Shown: positions 1 to 7,378 of the stretch, piece after piece
Layout of the letters: each line of letters starts with the position of its first letter
Position numbering within the stretch: position 1 is the stretch's first letter
Assembly: GCA_963720725.1 (NCBI GenBank)
Contig: CAVRGN010000003.1
Coordinates: 248,001-312,000 of the forward strand
From: Benzoatithermus sp963720725
GTDB taxonomy: Bacteria; Pseudomonadota; Alphaproteobacteria; Geminicoccales; Geminicoccaceae
Length of the DNA: 64,000 nucleotides
Direction: 5' to 3'
Position numbers and translations under genes: made by a program
Notes under the pieces: generated by a model
Database searches by the model: none
Told to the model about the DNA's origin: nothing
The model's input: only the letters and a program-made list of their open reading frames with translations

Positions 1-174
1 CCCCCGGCATTGACGATGTTCGCGATCATGGGGTTTGGGCTGATTTTCGGCCTGCCGGGCGTTCTGCTGGCGACGCCGCTCACGATCATCGCCTTCGTGG
101 GGGTCAAGCGGCTGTGGATCCGCGAAGCGCTGCACGAGACGACGACCGTGCCCGGCGAGGACGTCCACCGCTGA
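1..174 (+). CDS. AI-2E family transporter, C-terminal end (5' cut by window)
   Basis: The frame is open from the first base and stops at TGA 172-174. The 57 residues are a hydrophobic stretch ending in GLPGVLLATPL and a short polar tail. This matches the last membrane segments of AI-2E/PerM family permeases, where a glycine-rich LPGVLLATPL-like motif precedes a basic cytoplasmic end. These inner-membrane proteins of about 350 residues export small molecules or ions, and most have no known substrate. Only the tail is present, so the subfamily cannot be judged. Confidence 0.7.
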   Translation, partial: PPALTMFAIMGFGLIFGLPGVLLATPLTIIAFVGVKRLWIREALHETTTVPGEDVHR

Positions 175-273
175 CGGAAGCGCACCTTCGCTCGGAACCG
201 AGCCGGACCGGCCGGACTTCCGAAAGCAAGCACACTCGGCGCAAACCAGTCATTCTCAGCAGGAGATCGCGCG

Positions 274-369
274 ATGGCGGGCATCCTCAAATTCTTCGGC
301 AGCGTGGTCGGGGTCATCTTCCTGATCGGGCTGATCGTGGTCATCGCGCTGCTGGCGATCATCTTCTGA
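274..369 (+). CDS. Small single-pass membrane protein (31 aa)
   Basis: A 31-residue frame starts at ATG 274 behind an AGGAG ribosome-binding site at 261-265. After MAGILKFFGS it is almost entirely hydrophobic (V, I, L, G, F, A) and ends in AIIF, so it is a single membrane helix with a very short basic N terminus. Small hydrophobic proteins of this kind are common in alphaproteobacteria and are often unannotated. No family or function is recognised. The good ribosome-binding site and the clean hydrophobic pattern are the only support. Confidence 0.5.
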   Translation: MAGILKFFGSVVGVIFLIGLIVVIALLAIIF

Positions 370-393
370 GCCCGAGTCCGCGACCGACGCGCG

Positions 394-1479
394 CTAGCCT
401 CCGGCGCCGATCCTGGTGCCGGCGGCCAGACGCGCGATCAGCCATGGAGCGGCACTCCCCGCCGCGGCCAGCATGCGCTGGGCTGGAGGCGTCGACGCCA
501 GCATCGCTATCAGCCCCGCCTTCCGCACGGGACCACGGAACGCCTGCGCCAGCGCCCTGTGATAGTCGGCCGGAGATCGGCCGGCGAGGATCGCGGCGGT
601 AGCGGCGCGAGCCGAGCGCAAGGCCATGGCCATGCCGTCGCCCGTGAAGGAGGGGATAACGGCCGCCTGGTCGCCCAGGCGGTAGACCGGCACCTCGGGC
701 CCGTCACCGGCGAGCCAGCCATAGGGCATTCCGGCCACGGCCAGGGGACGCGCCCGGCGCAGGCCGGCATCGGCCAGCCGCAACGCGAGATGGGGTACCG
801 TGGCCACCAGGCGGCGCCAGTCGCGGCCCAAAGTCGCGAACCGGTCGCGGTCCACCACCAGGCACAAGTTCGCCGTCCCCTCTTCCACGAGCTGCAGGCC
901 GGCATAGCCGCCGCGAAACAGGGCGAGCTCGACATGCCCCGCCACCAGCCGCCGTTGCGGCGCCGCAAGATCCAGGTGCAGCTTCAACCCGATCAGGGAG
1001 GATGCACCGGCGCGCCGCCATCCGGCGAGGTCGTGCTTGCCGGTGGCGATGAGGGCGGCACCAGCTCTCAGCTCGAGGTCGCGGCCTGCGACCCGCACTT
1101 CGGCCCCGTCGGCTGCGACCGCCCGGACAACGACGCCACGCCGCACCTCGACCCGGTGCGAGGCTGCCATGGCGAGCAGCCGCTCGTCCAGCCGACGGCG
1201 CGACAGCCCCCAGGCGACGAACGGCAGGGCCGCGGTCGCCATGGTGCCGCCGGCCACCAGCCGCACCGCCCCGATGGCGGTGCCACCCAGTGTCGCAGGT
1301 GAAAGCCCGAGCGCTGCCAGCTCGTCGGCCGCCTCGCCGCTCAGGAACTCACCGCACACCTTGTCGTGCGGCCCGGGCTCGCGCTCCAGGAGCACCACCC
1401 GCCGCCCGGCCGCGCCCAGCCGGCACGCGGCGGCAGCGCCGGCGAGCCCGCCGCCGACGACCGCGACGTCCCAGCTCAC
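394..1479 (-). CDS. FAD-dependent oxidoreductase of the geranylgeranyl-reductase type
   Basis: This is a 361-residue flavoprotein. The N terminus has the dinucleotide-binding motif GGGLAG (residues 9-14) in a beta-alpha-beta fold, followed by DKVCGEF, typical of the geranylgeranyl reductase/halogenase-like group. A later GDQAAVIPSFTGDGMAMAL segment matches the second FAD motif. The GTG start at 1479 overlaps the TGA of the upstream polyketide synthase (GTGA), so the two genes are translationally coupled. Type III PKS plus FAD oxidoreductase is a recurrent bacterial pair, and the enzyme probably oxidises or reduces the polyketide product. The open frame continues upstream without a start as well supported as this one. 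The substrate is unknown. Confidence 0.8.
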   Translation of the reverse strand: MSWDVAVVGGGLAGAAAACRLGAAGRRVVLLEREPGPHDKVCGEFLSGEAADELAALGLSPATLGGTAIGAVRLVAGGTMATAALPFVAWGLSRRRLDERLLAMAASHRVEVRRGVVVRAVAADGAEVRVAGRDLELRAGAALIATGKHDLAGWRRAGASSLIGLKLHLDLAAPQRRLVAGHVELALFRGGYAGLQLVEEGTANLCLVVDRDRFATLGRDWRRLVATVPHLALRLADAGLRRARPLAVAGMPYGWLAGDGPEVPVYRLGDQAAVIPSFTGDGMAMALRSARAATAAILAGRSPADYHRALAQAFRGPVRKAGLIAMLASTPPAQRMLAAAGSAAPWLIARLAAGTRIGAGG

Positions 1480-2546
1480 GCGGCGGCGACCGTGCGGAAA
1501 CGCATGGCCTCGGCGGTGAGGCCCGGCCCGAAGGCCATGGCGCAGCCAGGCCGCGCCGGACCGCCCTGCCGCAGCATGCGCGCCAGCACGAACATCACGG
1601 TGGCCGAACTCATGTTGCCGTAGGCGCGAAGCACGGCGCGGGCGTCGGCCATGGCGGCATCGTCGAGCCTCAGGCCCTCCTGCGCCGCGTCGAGCACGGT
1701 CCGCCCGCCCGGATGGATCGCCCACAGCTGGACCTCGGCCGAATCGCGGCCGCCGAGCAGGGCATCGGCCGATTTGGGCAGGCCCCGGGCGATGGTGCCG
1801 GGAACCGCACCGTCCAGCCACATCAAGAAGCCTCGCTCACCGATCCGCCAGGTGATCTGCTCGCGACTGTCGGGCAGGAGGGCCGAGGCGAAGCCGTGCA
1901 GCTCGAGTCCGGTGGCCTCGGCACTGACGATGCTCGCCGCGCAACCGTCGGCGAAGATCAAGAACGACAGCACGCTCTGCAGGTCGCTCGTCTCCTGCAG
2001 GTGCAGGGTGCACAGCTCGAGATTGACCATCAGCACCCGCGCTTCCGGCTGCGAGCGGACGATGTGCCGGGCGAGTTTCAGTCCGGGCAGCGCCGCTTGG
2101 CAGCCCATGAAGCCGATCAGGGTCCGCTCCACGCCCGGACGCAGGCCGAACCGCTCGACGATCTGCAGGTCGAGCCCGGGTGCGTAGAAGCCCGTGCAGC
2201 TGGTCACGATCAGGTGGGTGACCGTCCCGGGTCGAAGCGCATCGCCGAGGCCGACCACCGCTTCCTCGGCCAGCCCGAAGGCGTGGTCGGCGTAGAACCG
2301 CATGCGCGCCGCCGTGTCGGCGAAGGCGCCACGGGTGAACAGGCCGCAACGGTCGAGCTGCCGCGGCGATGGGTCGGGCTCGACGAAAGAGTAGCGGTGC
2401 TCGATCTGTGCCCGGTCGGCCATCCGCCGGAACAGGCGCCGCGCTCGCTCGTCCGCAAGCAGCTCCGGCGCGTAGGCCACGAACTTGTCGTGGACGTCGA
2501 AGGTGGGCACGGCCGTGGCGATGCGGTTGAGGTGGGCCACGGTCAT
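1476..2546 (-). CDS. Type III polyketide synthase (chalcone/stilbene synthase family)
   Basis: The protein has 356 residues, normal for a bacterial type III PKS. The thiolase-fold catalytic triad is visible: Cys149 in FMGCQAALPGL, His278 in AIHPGGRTVLD and Asn311 in YGNMSSATVMFV. The C-terminal GPGLTAEAM is the usual family signature. Such enzymes condense an acyl-CoA starter with malonyl-CoA to make pyrones, alkylresorcinols or phloroglucinols, and the starter cannot be predicted here. The gene starts at ATG 2546 and its stop overlaps the start of the FAD oxidoreductase by four bases, so the two probably act on the same small molecule. No O-methyltransferase is adjacent, unlike many such clusters. 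Confidence 0.9.
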   Translation of the reverse strand: MTVAHLNRIATAVPTFDVHDKFVAYAPELLADERARRLFRRMADRAQIEHRYSFVEPDPSPRQLDRCGLFTRGAFADTAARMRFYADHAFGLAEEAVVGLGDALRPGTVTHLIVTSCTGFYAPGLDLQIVERFGLRPGVERTLIGFMGCQAALPGLKLARHIVRSQPEARVLMVNLELCTLHLQETSDLQSVLSFLIFADGCAASIVSAEATGLELHGFASALLPDSREQITWRIGERGFLMWLDGAVPGTIARGLPKSADALLGGRDSAEVQLWAIHPGGRTVLDAAQEGLRLDDAAMADARAVLRAYGNMSSATVMFVLARMLRQGGPARPGCAMAFGPGLTAEAMRFRTVAAA

Positions 2547-2571
2547 GTCAAGGTTCCTGCCAGCTGACGCG

Positions 2572-3192
2572 TCAGACCCCGGTCAGTTCCCCGGCCAGCA
2601 TCGCGCCGCGGGAAGCCATCAGATGGAGACCGAGATGATGCCTGGGCTCGCCGGAACCAGTGGCTGTCGCCGGCGCCAGCACCACGGTGTCCTCAAGGGT
2701 CGGCATCAGTCCATGGTTCCGCGCCGACAGCATGGTGAGCACAAAGTCCATCACGCAGGCGTCGGTGCCGAGGCCGATCACCAGGAGCGCCTGGAGCCGG
2801 TGGGCGTTGACCCAGTCGACCACGCGGTTGCGGGAGGCACCGTGCATGCCATGGTGGACGGCCTCGATGGCCCCGACGAACCCGTTGACGCAATCCTTAC
2901 GCAGGATCGTGACGTCCGGATCTTCCTCCAGCCAGCGCAGCGGCTGCAGCGTCGGTGCCGGCGGCGGACCCGCGTCCAAAAATGCCAGTACCGGCAAGCG
3001 CCGTTCGATGAACCGGCGGGCCACCGCTTCCATGCGCGCCACAGCTTGGCCGGACTCCCGGGCTCCGTGCTCCGCGCCCGCCACGTCGCTGGCGTTGGCG
3101 ATCACCAGGCCGGCGTCGCGCCCGGATAGGTGAAAGGGTTGGAGCCGGACGGGAAGCTCCGCCTGCAGCTGCTCGAGAAGGGTCGCGCTCAT
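2572..3192 (-). CDS. Isochorismatase-fold cysteine hydrolase, degenerate active site
   Basis: The protein has 206 residues, starting at ATG 3192. The nucleophile region is kept (IGLGTDACVMDFVLTMLSAR) and so is the lysine region (ILRKDCVNGFVG). The usual N-terminal catalytic Asp of the LVID motif is replaced: the sequence reads GLVIANASD. The loop after the first strand region and the segment after the nucleophile also look shorter than in relatives known to me. By family it would be a cysteine hydrolase related to nicotinamidase and isochorismatase. The missing Asp suggests an altered or dead enzyme. It lies 25 bp downstream of the polyketide synthase start on the same strand, and is divergent from a second isochorismatase-like gene. 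Confidence 0.7.
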   Translation of the reverse strand: MSATLLEQLQAELPVRLQPFHLSGRDAGLVIANASDVAGAEHGARESGQAVARMEAVARRFIERRLPVLAFLDAGPPPAPTLQPLRWLEEDPDVTILRKDCVNGFVGAIEAVHHGMHGASRNRVVDWVNAHRLQALLVIGLGTDACVMDFVLTMLSARNHGLMPTLEDTVVLAPATATGSGEPRHHLGLHLMASRGAMLAGELTGV

Positions 3193-3395
3193 GTGGCTTA
3201 CCCGCTGATCGTGACCATGGGGCGGGAGCCTGGACCAACGGGCCGGGCGAAGCAAGTCGACCAGGGCGAGCGCCGGTGCGGCACGCGGACCCAAAGCGGC
3301 CCGCTCCGCTTGTCTTGTTCCCGCGAGGTCTGGATGATGACCTCCCGCCGTTGGCACGAGCTGGCCGACGATGCGTCCATCGGGTTGATCCTTCC

Positions 3396-4442
3396 ATGCG
3401 CGAGCTGCCAATTCCGCCCCACTTCGATCCCGCCCGCGTCGGCGAGGTCTGGCGCGTCCCCTATCAGGAGCGGGCGGAGGAGGCGGCGCGATGGGCCGCG
3501 GCCTGCGGCATCCGGCCGGCGGCAGAGGACCGGCTGCGGATCTGCCTGATCGCCGTCGACGTCCAGAACACCTTCTGCATTCCCGGTTTCGAGCTGTTCG
3601 TCGGCGGCCGCTCCGGCTCCGGTGCGGTCGACGACAATCGCCGCCTGTGCGCGTTCCTCTATCGAAACCTCGGTGCGATCACGACAATAGTCCCTACCCT
3701 GGACACCCATCATGCCATGCAGATCTTCCACCCGGTCTGGCTGGTGAACGCGCGCGGCGAGCATCCTGGGCCGTTCACCCTGGTGTCGGCCGAGGACGTC
3801 GAGCGGGGAGTCTGGCGGTTCAACGAAGCGGTGGCGCCGAGCCTGGGGCGCAGCAGCGAGGATGCGCAGCAGCAGCTCCTCCACTATGTCCGCCGGCTCG
3901 CCGAGGGCGGCAAGTTCGCGCTGACCGTCTGGCCCTACCACGCCATGCTCGGCGGCATCGGCCACGCCCTGGTCTCGGCGGTCGAGGAGGCGGTGTTCTT
4001 CCACGGCATCGCGCGCGCCAGCGAGCCCGACTTCCAGGTGAAGGGCAGCCATCCGCTGACCGAGCACTATTCGATCATCGGCCCCGAGGTCACCGAGGGC
4101 GCGCATGGCGAGGTCATCGCCCAGCGCAACCGGGTGCTGGTCGACCAGCTGCACCGGTACGACGCGGTGATCATCGCCGGCCAAGCCAAGAGCCACTGCG
4201 TCGCCTGGACCATCGCCGACCTCCTGGCCGAGGTGCGGAGCCGCGATCTCTCGTTGGCGCCTCGGGTCTACCTGCTCGAAGACTGCACCTCGCCGGTGGT
4301 GGTGCCGGGCGTGATCGACTACACCGACGCGGCCGAGGCCGCCTTTCGCCGCTTCGCCGAGGCCGGCTTCCATGTCGTGCGCTCGACCGACCCGATCTCG
4401 ACCTGGCCGGACCTCGACCGGCCGCGGTCGCTGCCGGGCTGA
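3396..4442 (+). CDS. Isochorismatase-like cysteine hydrolase (nicotinamidase-related)
   Basis: This 348-residue protein is longer than most family members because of an insert after the first strand. Catalytic elements are visible: Asp in LIAVDVQNTF, a lysine region GGKFALTVWPYHAML, and the nucleophile Cys in IIAGQAKSHCVAWTI. The large cysteine hydrolases of this group are related to nicotinamidase, but their substrates are not established. ATG 3396 is preferred because the conserved region begins soon after it, although the ribosome-binding site is weak and the frame is open further upstream. It is divergent from the degenerate paralogue at 2572-3192 across about 200 bp and is followed 24 bp later by dapB. 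Confidence 0.75.
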   Translation: MRELPIPPHFDPARVGEVWRVPYQERAEEAARWAAACGIRPAAEDRLRICLIAVDVQNTFCIPGFELFVGGRSGSGAVDDNRRLCAFLYRNLGAITTIVPTLDTHHAMQIFHPVWLVNARGEHPGPFTLVSAEDVERGVWRFNEAVAPSLGRSSEDAQQQLLHYVRRLAEGGKFALTVWPYHAMLGGIGHALVSAVEEAVFFHGIARASEPDFQVKGSHPLTEHYSIIGPEVTEGAHGEVIAQRNRVLVDQLHRYDAVIIAGQAKSHCVAWTIADLLAEVRSRDLSLAPRVYLLEDCTSPVVVPGVIDYTDAAEAAFRRFAEAGFHVVRSTDPISTWPDLDRPRSLPG

Positions 4443-4466
4443 CAGTGCCCGAGCCGGAGGATTACC

Positions 4467-5288
4467 ATGCGCGTTGGAGTGATCGGCTGTGCCGGGCGGA
4501 TGGGCCGCGCCAACCTGCGCGAGCTGCTGGCCTCCCCGGGCGTTGAGCTAGCGGGCGGCGTGGAACGGCGGGGGCATAGCGCGGTCGGCGAGGATCTCGG
4601 CGTCCTGGCCGGATTGAACCCCATCGGAGCGTTTGCAGGCGACGATGTCGCGGCCCTGATCGCAGCCGCCCAGGTGGTGATCGAGTTCTCTACCCCCGAG
4701 GCGACGCTCGCCAATGCCGCCTTGTGCGCCGAGCACGGCTGCGCCCATGTCGTCGGCACGACCGGGCTGAGCGCCACGCAGGAACGCGAGCTGCGGCGCC
4801 ACGCGGAGCGCGTGGCGATCGTCTGGGCACCCAATATGAGCGTGGGCGTCAACCTGCTGCTGGGCCTGGTCGAACAGGTGGCGCGCACCCTGGACCCGGC
4901 CTTCGACATCGAGATCCTGGAGATGCACCACCGGCACAAGGTCGACGCGCCCTCGGGCACGGCATTGGCGCTGGGCCGTGCCGCCGCGCGCGGCCGCGCC
5001 GTCGAGTTCGACGCGGTGGCGGCACGGTCACGCGACGGGATCACCGGCGCCCGTCCCAGCGGCGAGATTGGCTTCGCCGTGCTGCGCGGTGGCGACGTGG
5101 TGGGCGATCACCGCGTCGTCTTCGCCGGAGCCGGCGAGCGCATCGAGCTCGCCCATCTCGCCTCGGACCGGCGCATCTACAGCCTGGGCGCGGTCCGCGC
5201 CGCCATGTGGGCCGGCCGGCAGTCGCCGGGCCTCTATGGCATGAGCGAGGTCCTGGGTCTGCGGCCGCCCGCGGCCGGGATCAGCTGA
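4467..5288 (+). CDS. dapB: 4-hydroxy-tetrahydrodipicolinate reductase
   Basis: DapB reduces 4-hydroxy-tetrahydrodipicolinate in the diaminopimelate/lysine pathway, supplying peptidoglycan and protein synthesis. The 273-residue protein has the nucleotide-binding motif GCAGRMG at residues 7-13 and the signature EMHHRHKVDAPSGTA at 152-166, with catalytic His154 and Lys158. It ends in the usual GLYGMSEVLGL. A GGAGG ribosome-binding site precedes ATG 4467. The length is normal and all key motifs are present. It overlaps the convergent DUF4332 gene by 8 bp at the 3' end. Confidence 0.95.
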   Translation: MRVGVIGCAGRMGRANLRELLASPGVELAGGVERRGHSAVGEDLGVLAGLNPIGAFAGDDVAALIAAAQVVIEFSTPEATLANAALCAEHGCAHVVGTTGLSATQERELRRHAERVAIVWAPNMSVGVNLLLGLVEQVARTLDPAFDIEILEMHHRHKVDAPSGTALALGRAAARGRAVEFDAVAARSRDGITGARPSGEIGFAVLRGGDVVGDHRVVFAGAGERIELAHLASDRRIYSLGAVRAAMWAGRQSPGLYGMSEVLGLRPPAAGIS

Positions 5289-5754
5289 CCAGCGGCGGCA
5301 GGCCGCGCGCCTGCGCCACCCATTCTGCGACCTCCTCCGGCGTCGGCGACCGGCGCGCCCGCCGCTCCAGATCGTTGAAGCGGCGCAGTCGCCCGTGCAG
5401 CTCGAGCGGGTCGCAAGCCGCGATGCTCGCCACGTCCGCCACGTCCAGCTCCTCCAGCATGAGGCCGAACACCACGCCGATGCCGTGCACCCGTGCCATG
5501 TCGGCGCGGCGCACCAGCAGATCCAGCACCTCCAGCTCCAGTTGCGTCACCCGCGCAAGTGCCGCCCGAGCGGCCGCATCGCCGGCGGCGGCCAGAAGCT
5601 GATCGCAGGTGGTGATGCGCTGCACCTTCAGGGCAAGACGCGCCCGATAGGGCACCTGATACAGCTTGCTGATCGGAAGAGCGTAGCGTGGTGCACGCCG
5701 GCTGGCTTGGTCGACCGCGACAGCGCCGCGATCTACAACCTCGACGTAATTCAT
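5281..5754 (-). CDS. DUF4332 domain protein
   Basis: The protein has 157 residues. It contains the DUF4332 pattern: RITTCDQLLAAAG, then a helical region with LVRRADMARVHGIGVVFGLMLEELDVADVASIAA and a final LRRFNDLERRARRSPTPEEVAEWV. This is a helix-hairpin-helix-like fold of unknown role, found in many alphaproteobacteria and cyanobacteria. ATG 5754 is chosen because the conserved region lies close behind it; an in-frame ATG further upstream adds only a poorly folded stretch. The last 8 bases overlap dapB tail to tail. The protein is presumably cytoplasmic. Confidence 0.75.
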   Translation of the reverse strand: MNYVEVVDRGAVAVDQASRRAPRYALPISKLYQVPYRARLALKVQRITTCDQLLAAAGDAAARAALARVTQLELEVLDLLVRRADMARVHGIGVVFGLMLEELDVADVASIAACDPLELHGRLRRFNDLERRARRSPTPEEVAEWVAQARGLPPLVS

Positions 5755-6128
5755 GACCCCCGTCCTCGAAATGCTTTGGTTTATCACAATCACACTCCGG
5801 TATAAAGCACGATCCGTGCCATGCCATTGCATTGGGCGTGCCTCCAAATACCAATGTGAAATCGAACCATCAACCGGGCAAAAAGGCTCACAACATAATA
5901 CTCGATCGTACGGTTAACTGATCCGGACTCTATGAACGCTTACCGGTGTTAGTGGCTCAGGATCGACCGAGGCGTGCCGCGTCATCAAGGCTATGATCGA
6001 ATAGCCGCGATTGCTGCCGCCGACGCCATCGTGCTCACGCCCGACGTTGGCCACCGGCGACCGTCGAATCGAACCCTGGCCCTTCATGTAAAGCTATTCG
6101 ACAGAATTGTGACTGCCGCGACGAGCAC
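5755..6128. other. Intergenic region, 374 bp
   Basis: This is a visibly AT-richer stretch between the start of the DUF4332 gene and the end of the DUF2244 gene. It must hold the promoter of the minus-strand DUF4332 gene. No gene, RNA or convincing hairpin was recognised. Confidence 0.5.
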
Positions 6129-6665
6129 CTAGCGGAACCGTCGCAAGGCGGCACGCAGCGCTCGGGCGAGTTGCAGCCGCTCCTCGGGCGTGAGGAAGGT
6201 GCCGATCCGCAGGCTGATCCCGTGCGATGCGAGCGTCAGCCAGCTGTCGCTGCGCGGCGGATCGTCCATCCGCACCTGCACCCAGTAGGGCTCGAACCGC
6301 CATTCCCGCGCCGCGCCATCCGCCTCCACCCGCCGCACCAGGACCGCGGCGGAGTCGATGCGGATATGCTCGCGACGACAGGCGCGGCGGCGAACGATGT
6401 GGAACGCAAGGTAGAGCAGCAGTAGGTCGAGACCCAAGAAGCCCGCCACCGGCCAAGCGCCGATCAGGTAGAAGCCCGCGCCCATGAGCAGGCTCACGCT
6501 GGACATGCCGAGCATCAGCCCGATAAAGCCAGCACGGCTGATCGGCTGATTCGGATAGAGGGTAGCCTCGAAAGGGCTCGTGTCGGCCGTGATGCTGGTC
6601 AACTGATTACGGCGCTCCCGGCGGGTATGGGAACGAGAATATGTCGAGGGCACGCTCAGCGCCAA
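6129..6665 (-). CDS. DUF2244 family membrane protein
   Basis: The protein has 178 residues. Two membrane helices lie around residues 45-95 (SRAGFIGLMLGMSSVSLLMG, then GAWPVAGFLGLDLLLLYLAF), followed by a soluble domain with REWRFEPYWVQVRMDD and SHGISLRIGTFLTPEERLQLARALRAAL. This is the DUF2244 layout, an alphaproteobacterial inner-membrane family of unknown role. The start is TTG 6665, with GAGGAG eight bases upstream; this overlaps the 5' end of the divergent nth gene by 25 bp. A second TTG at 6602 would remove the overlap but has no ribosome-binding site. DUF2244 next to nth is seen in other alphaproteobacteria. Confidence 0.75.
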   Translation of the reverse strand: MALSVPSTYSRSHTRRERRNQLTSITADTSPFEATLYPNQPISRAGFIGLMLGMSSVSLLMGAGFYLIGAWPVAGFLGLDLLLLYLAFHIVRRRACRREHIRIDSAAVLVRRVEADGAAREWRFEPYWVQVRMDDPPRSDSWLTLASHGISLRIGTFLTPEERLQLARALRAALRRFR

Positions 6666-7378
6666 GTCGCTCCTCGCCGCCCGCGGCGGGCTCGCTGCTC
6701 ACGGACGCCGAGATCGCGTGGTTCTTCTCTCAACTGGCCGCGGCCAATCCGGCTCCCCGCACCGAACTCCACTATGCCGACCCGTTCACGCTGCTGGTGG
6801 CGGTGGTTCTGTCCGCACAAGCCACCGACCTCGGCGTGAACAAGGCCAGCAAGGCGCTGTTCGCGGCGGCTCCGACGCCAACGGCCATGGTGGCGCTGAG
6901 CGAGGAGCGCATCCGCGAGTTTGTCAAGACAATCGGGCTGTTCCGCACCAAGGCCAAGAACGTGCTGGCGCTGAGCCAAGCCCTCCTGGAGCGGCACGAC
7001 GGCCGGGTGCCGGGTACGCGCGCGGAACTCGAGGCCCTGCCCGGCGTTGGACGCAAGACCGCCAACGTCGTGCTCAACGAGGCGTTTGGCGAGCCAACCA
7101 TCGCGGTCGACACCCATGTCTTCCGCGTCGCCAACCGGACCGGCCTGGCACCGGGCAGGACGCCGGAGGCGGTCGAATCCGTCCTGGAGCGCGTGGTGCC
7201 GGACGCCTTCAGGCGCGGCGCACATCATTGGCTGATCCTGCACGGCCGCTATGTGTGCATCGCCCGCCGGCCGGACTGCCCGAGTTGCGTGGTCCGTGAC
7301 CTGTGCCGGTTCGCGGACAAGACCGTGGCTCCCGCCGCGCCGGCGCGCCGACGTGTGACAGCTCAGAGTGGATCATAG
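6641..7378 (+). CDS. nth: Endonuclease III (base-excision DNA glycosylase)
   Basis: Nth removes oxidised pyrimidines and cuts the abasic site. The 245-residue protein has the helix-hairpin-helix LPGVGRKTANVVLNEAFG with catalytic Lys139, the catalytic Asp157 in VDTHVFRV, and a C-terminal 4Fe-4S cluster with Cys206, 213, 216 and 222 in C-x6-C-x2-C-x5-C spacing. All hallmarks of a working enzyme are present. ATG 6641 overlaps the 5' end of the divergent DUF2244 gene; the first 15 residues look non-conserved. The 3' end overlaps the convergent sulfatase gene by 16 bp. Confidence 0.95.
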   Translation: MSRARSAPSRSSPPAAGSLLTDAEIAWFFSQLAAANPAPRTELHYADPFTLLVAVVLSAQATDLGVNKASKALFAAAPTPTAMVALSEERIREFVKTIGLFRTKAKNVLALSQALLERHDGRVPGTRAELEALPGVGRKTANVVLNEAFGEPTIAVDTHVFRVANRTGLAPGRTPEAVESVLERVVPDAFRRGAHHWLILHGRYVCIARRPDCPSCVVRDLCRFADKTVAPAAPARRRVTAQSGS

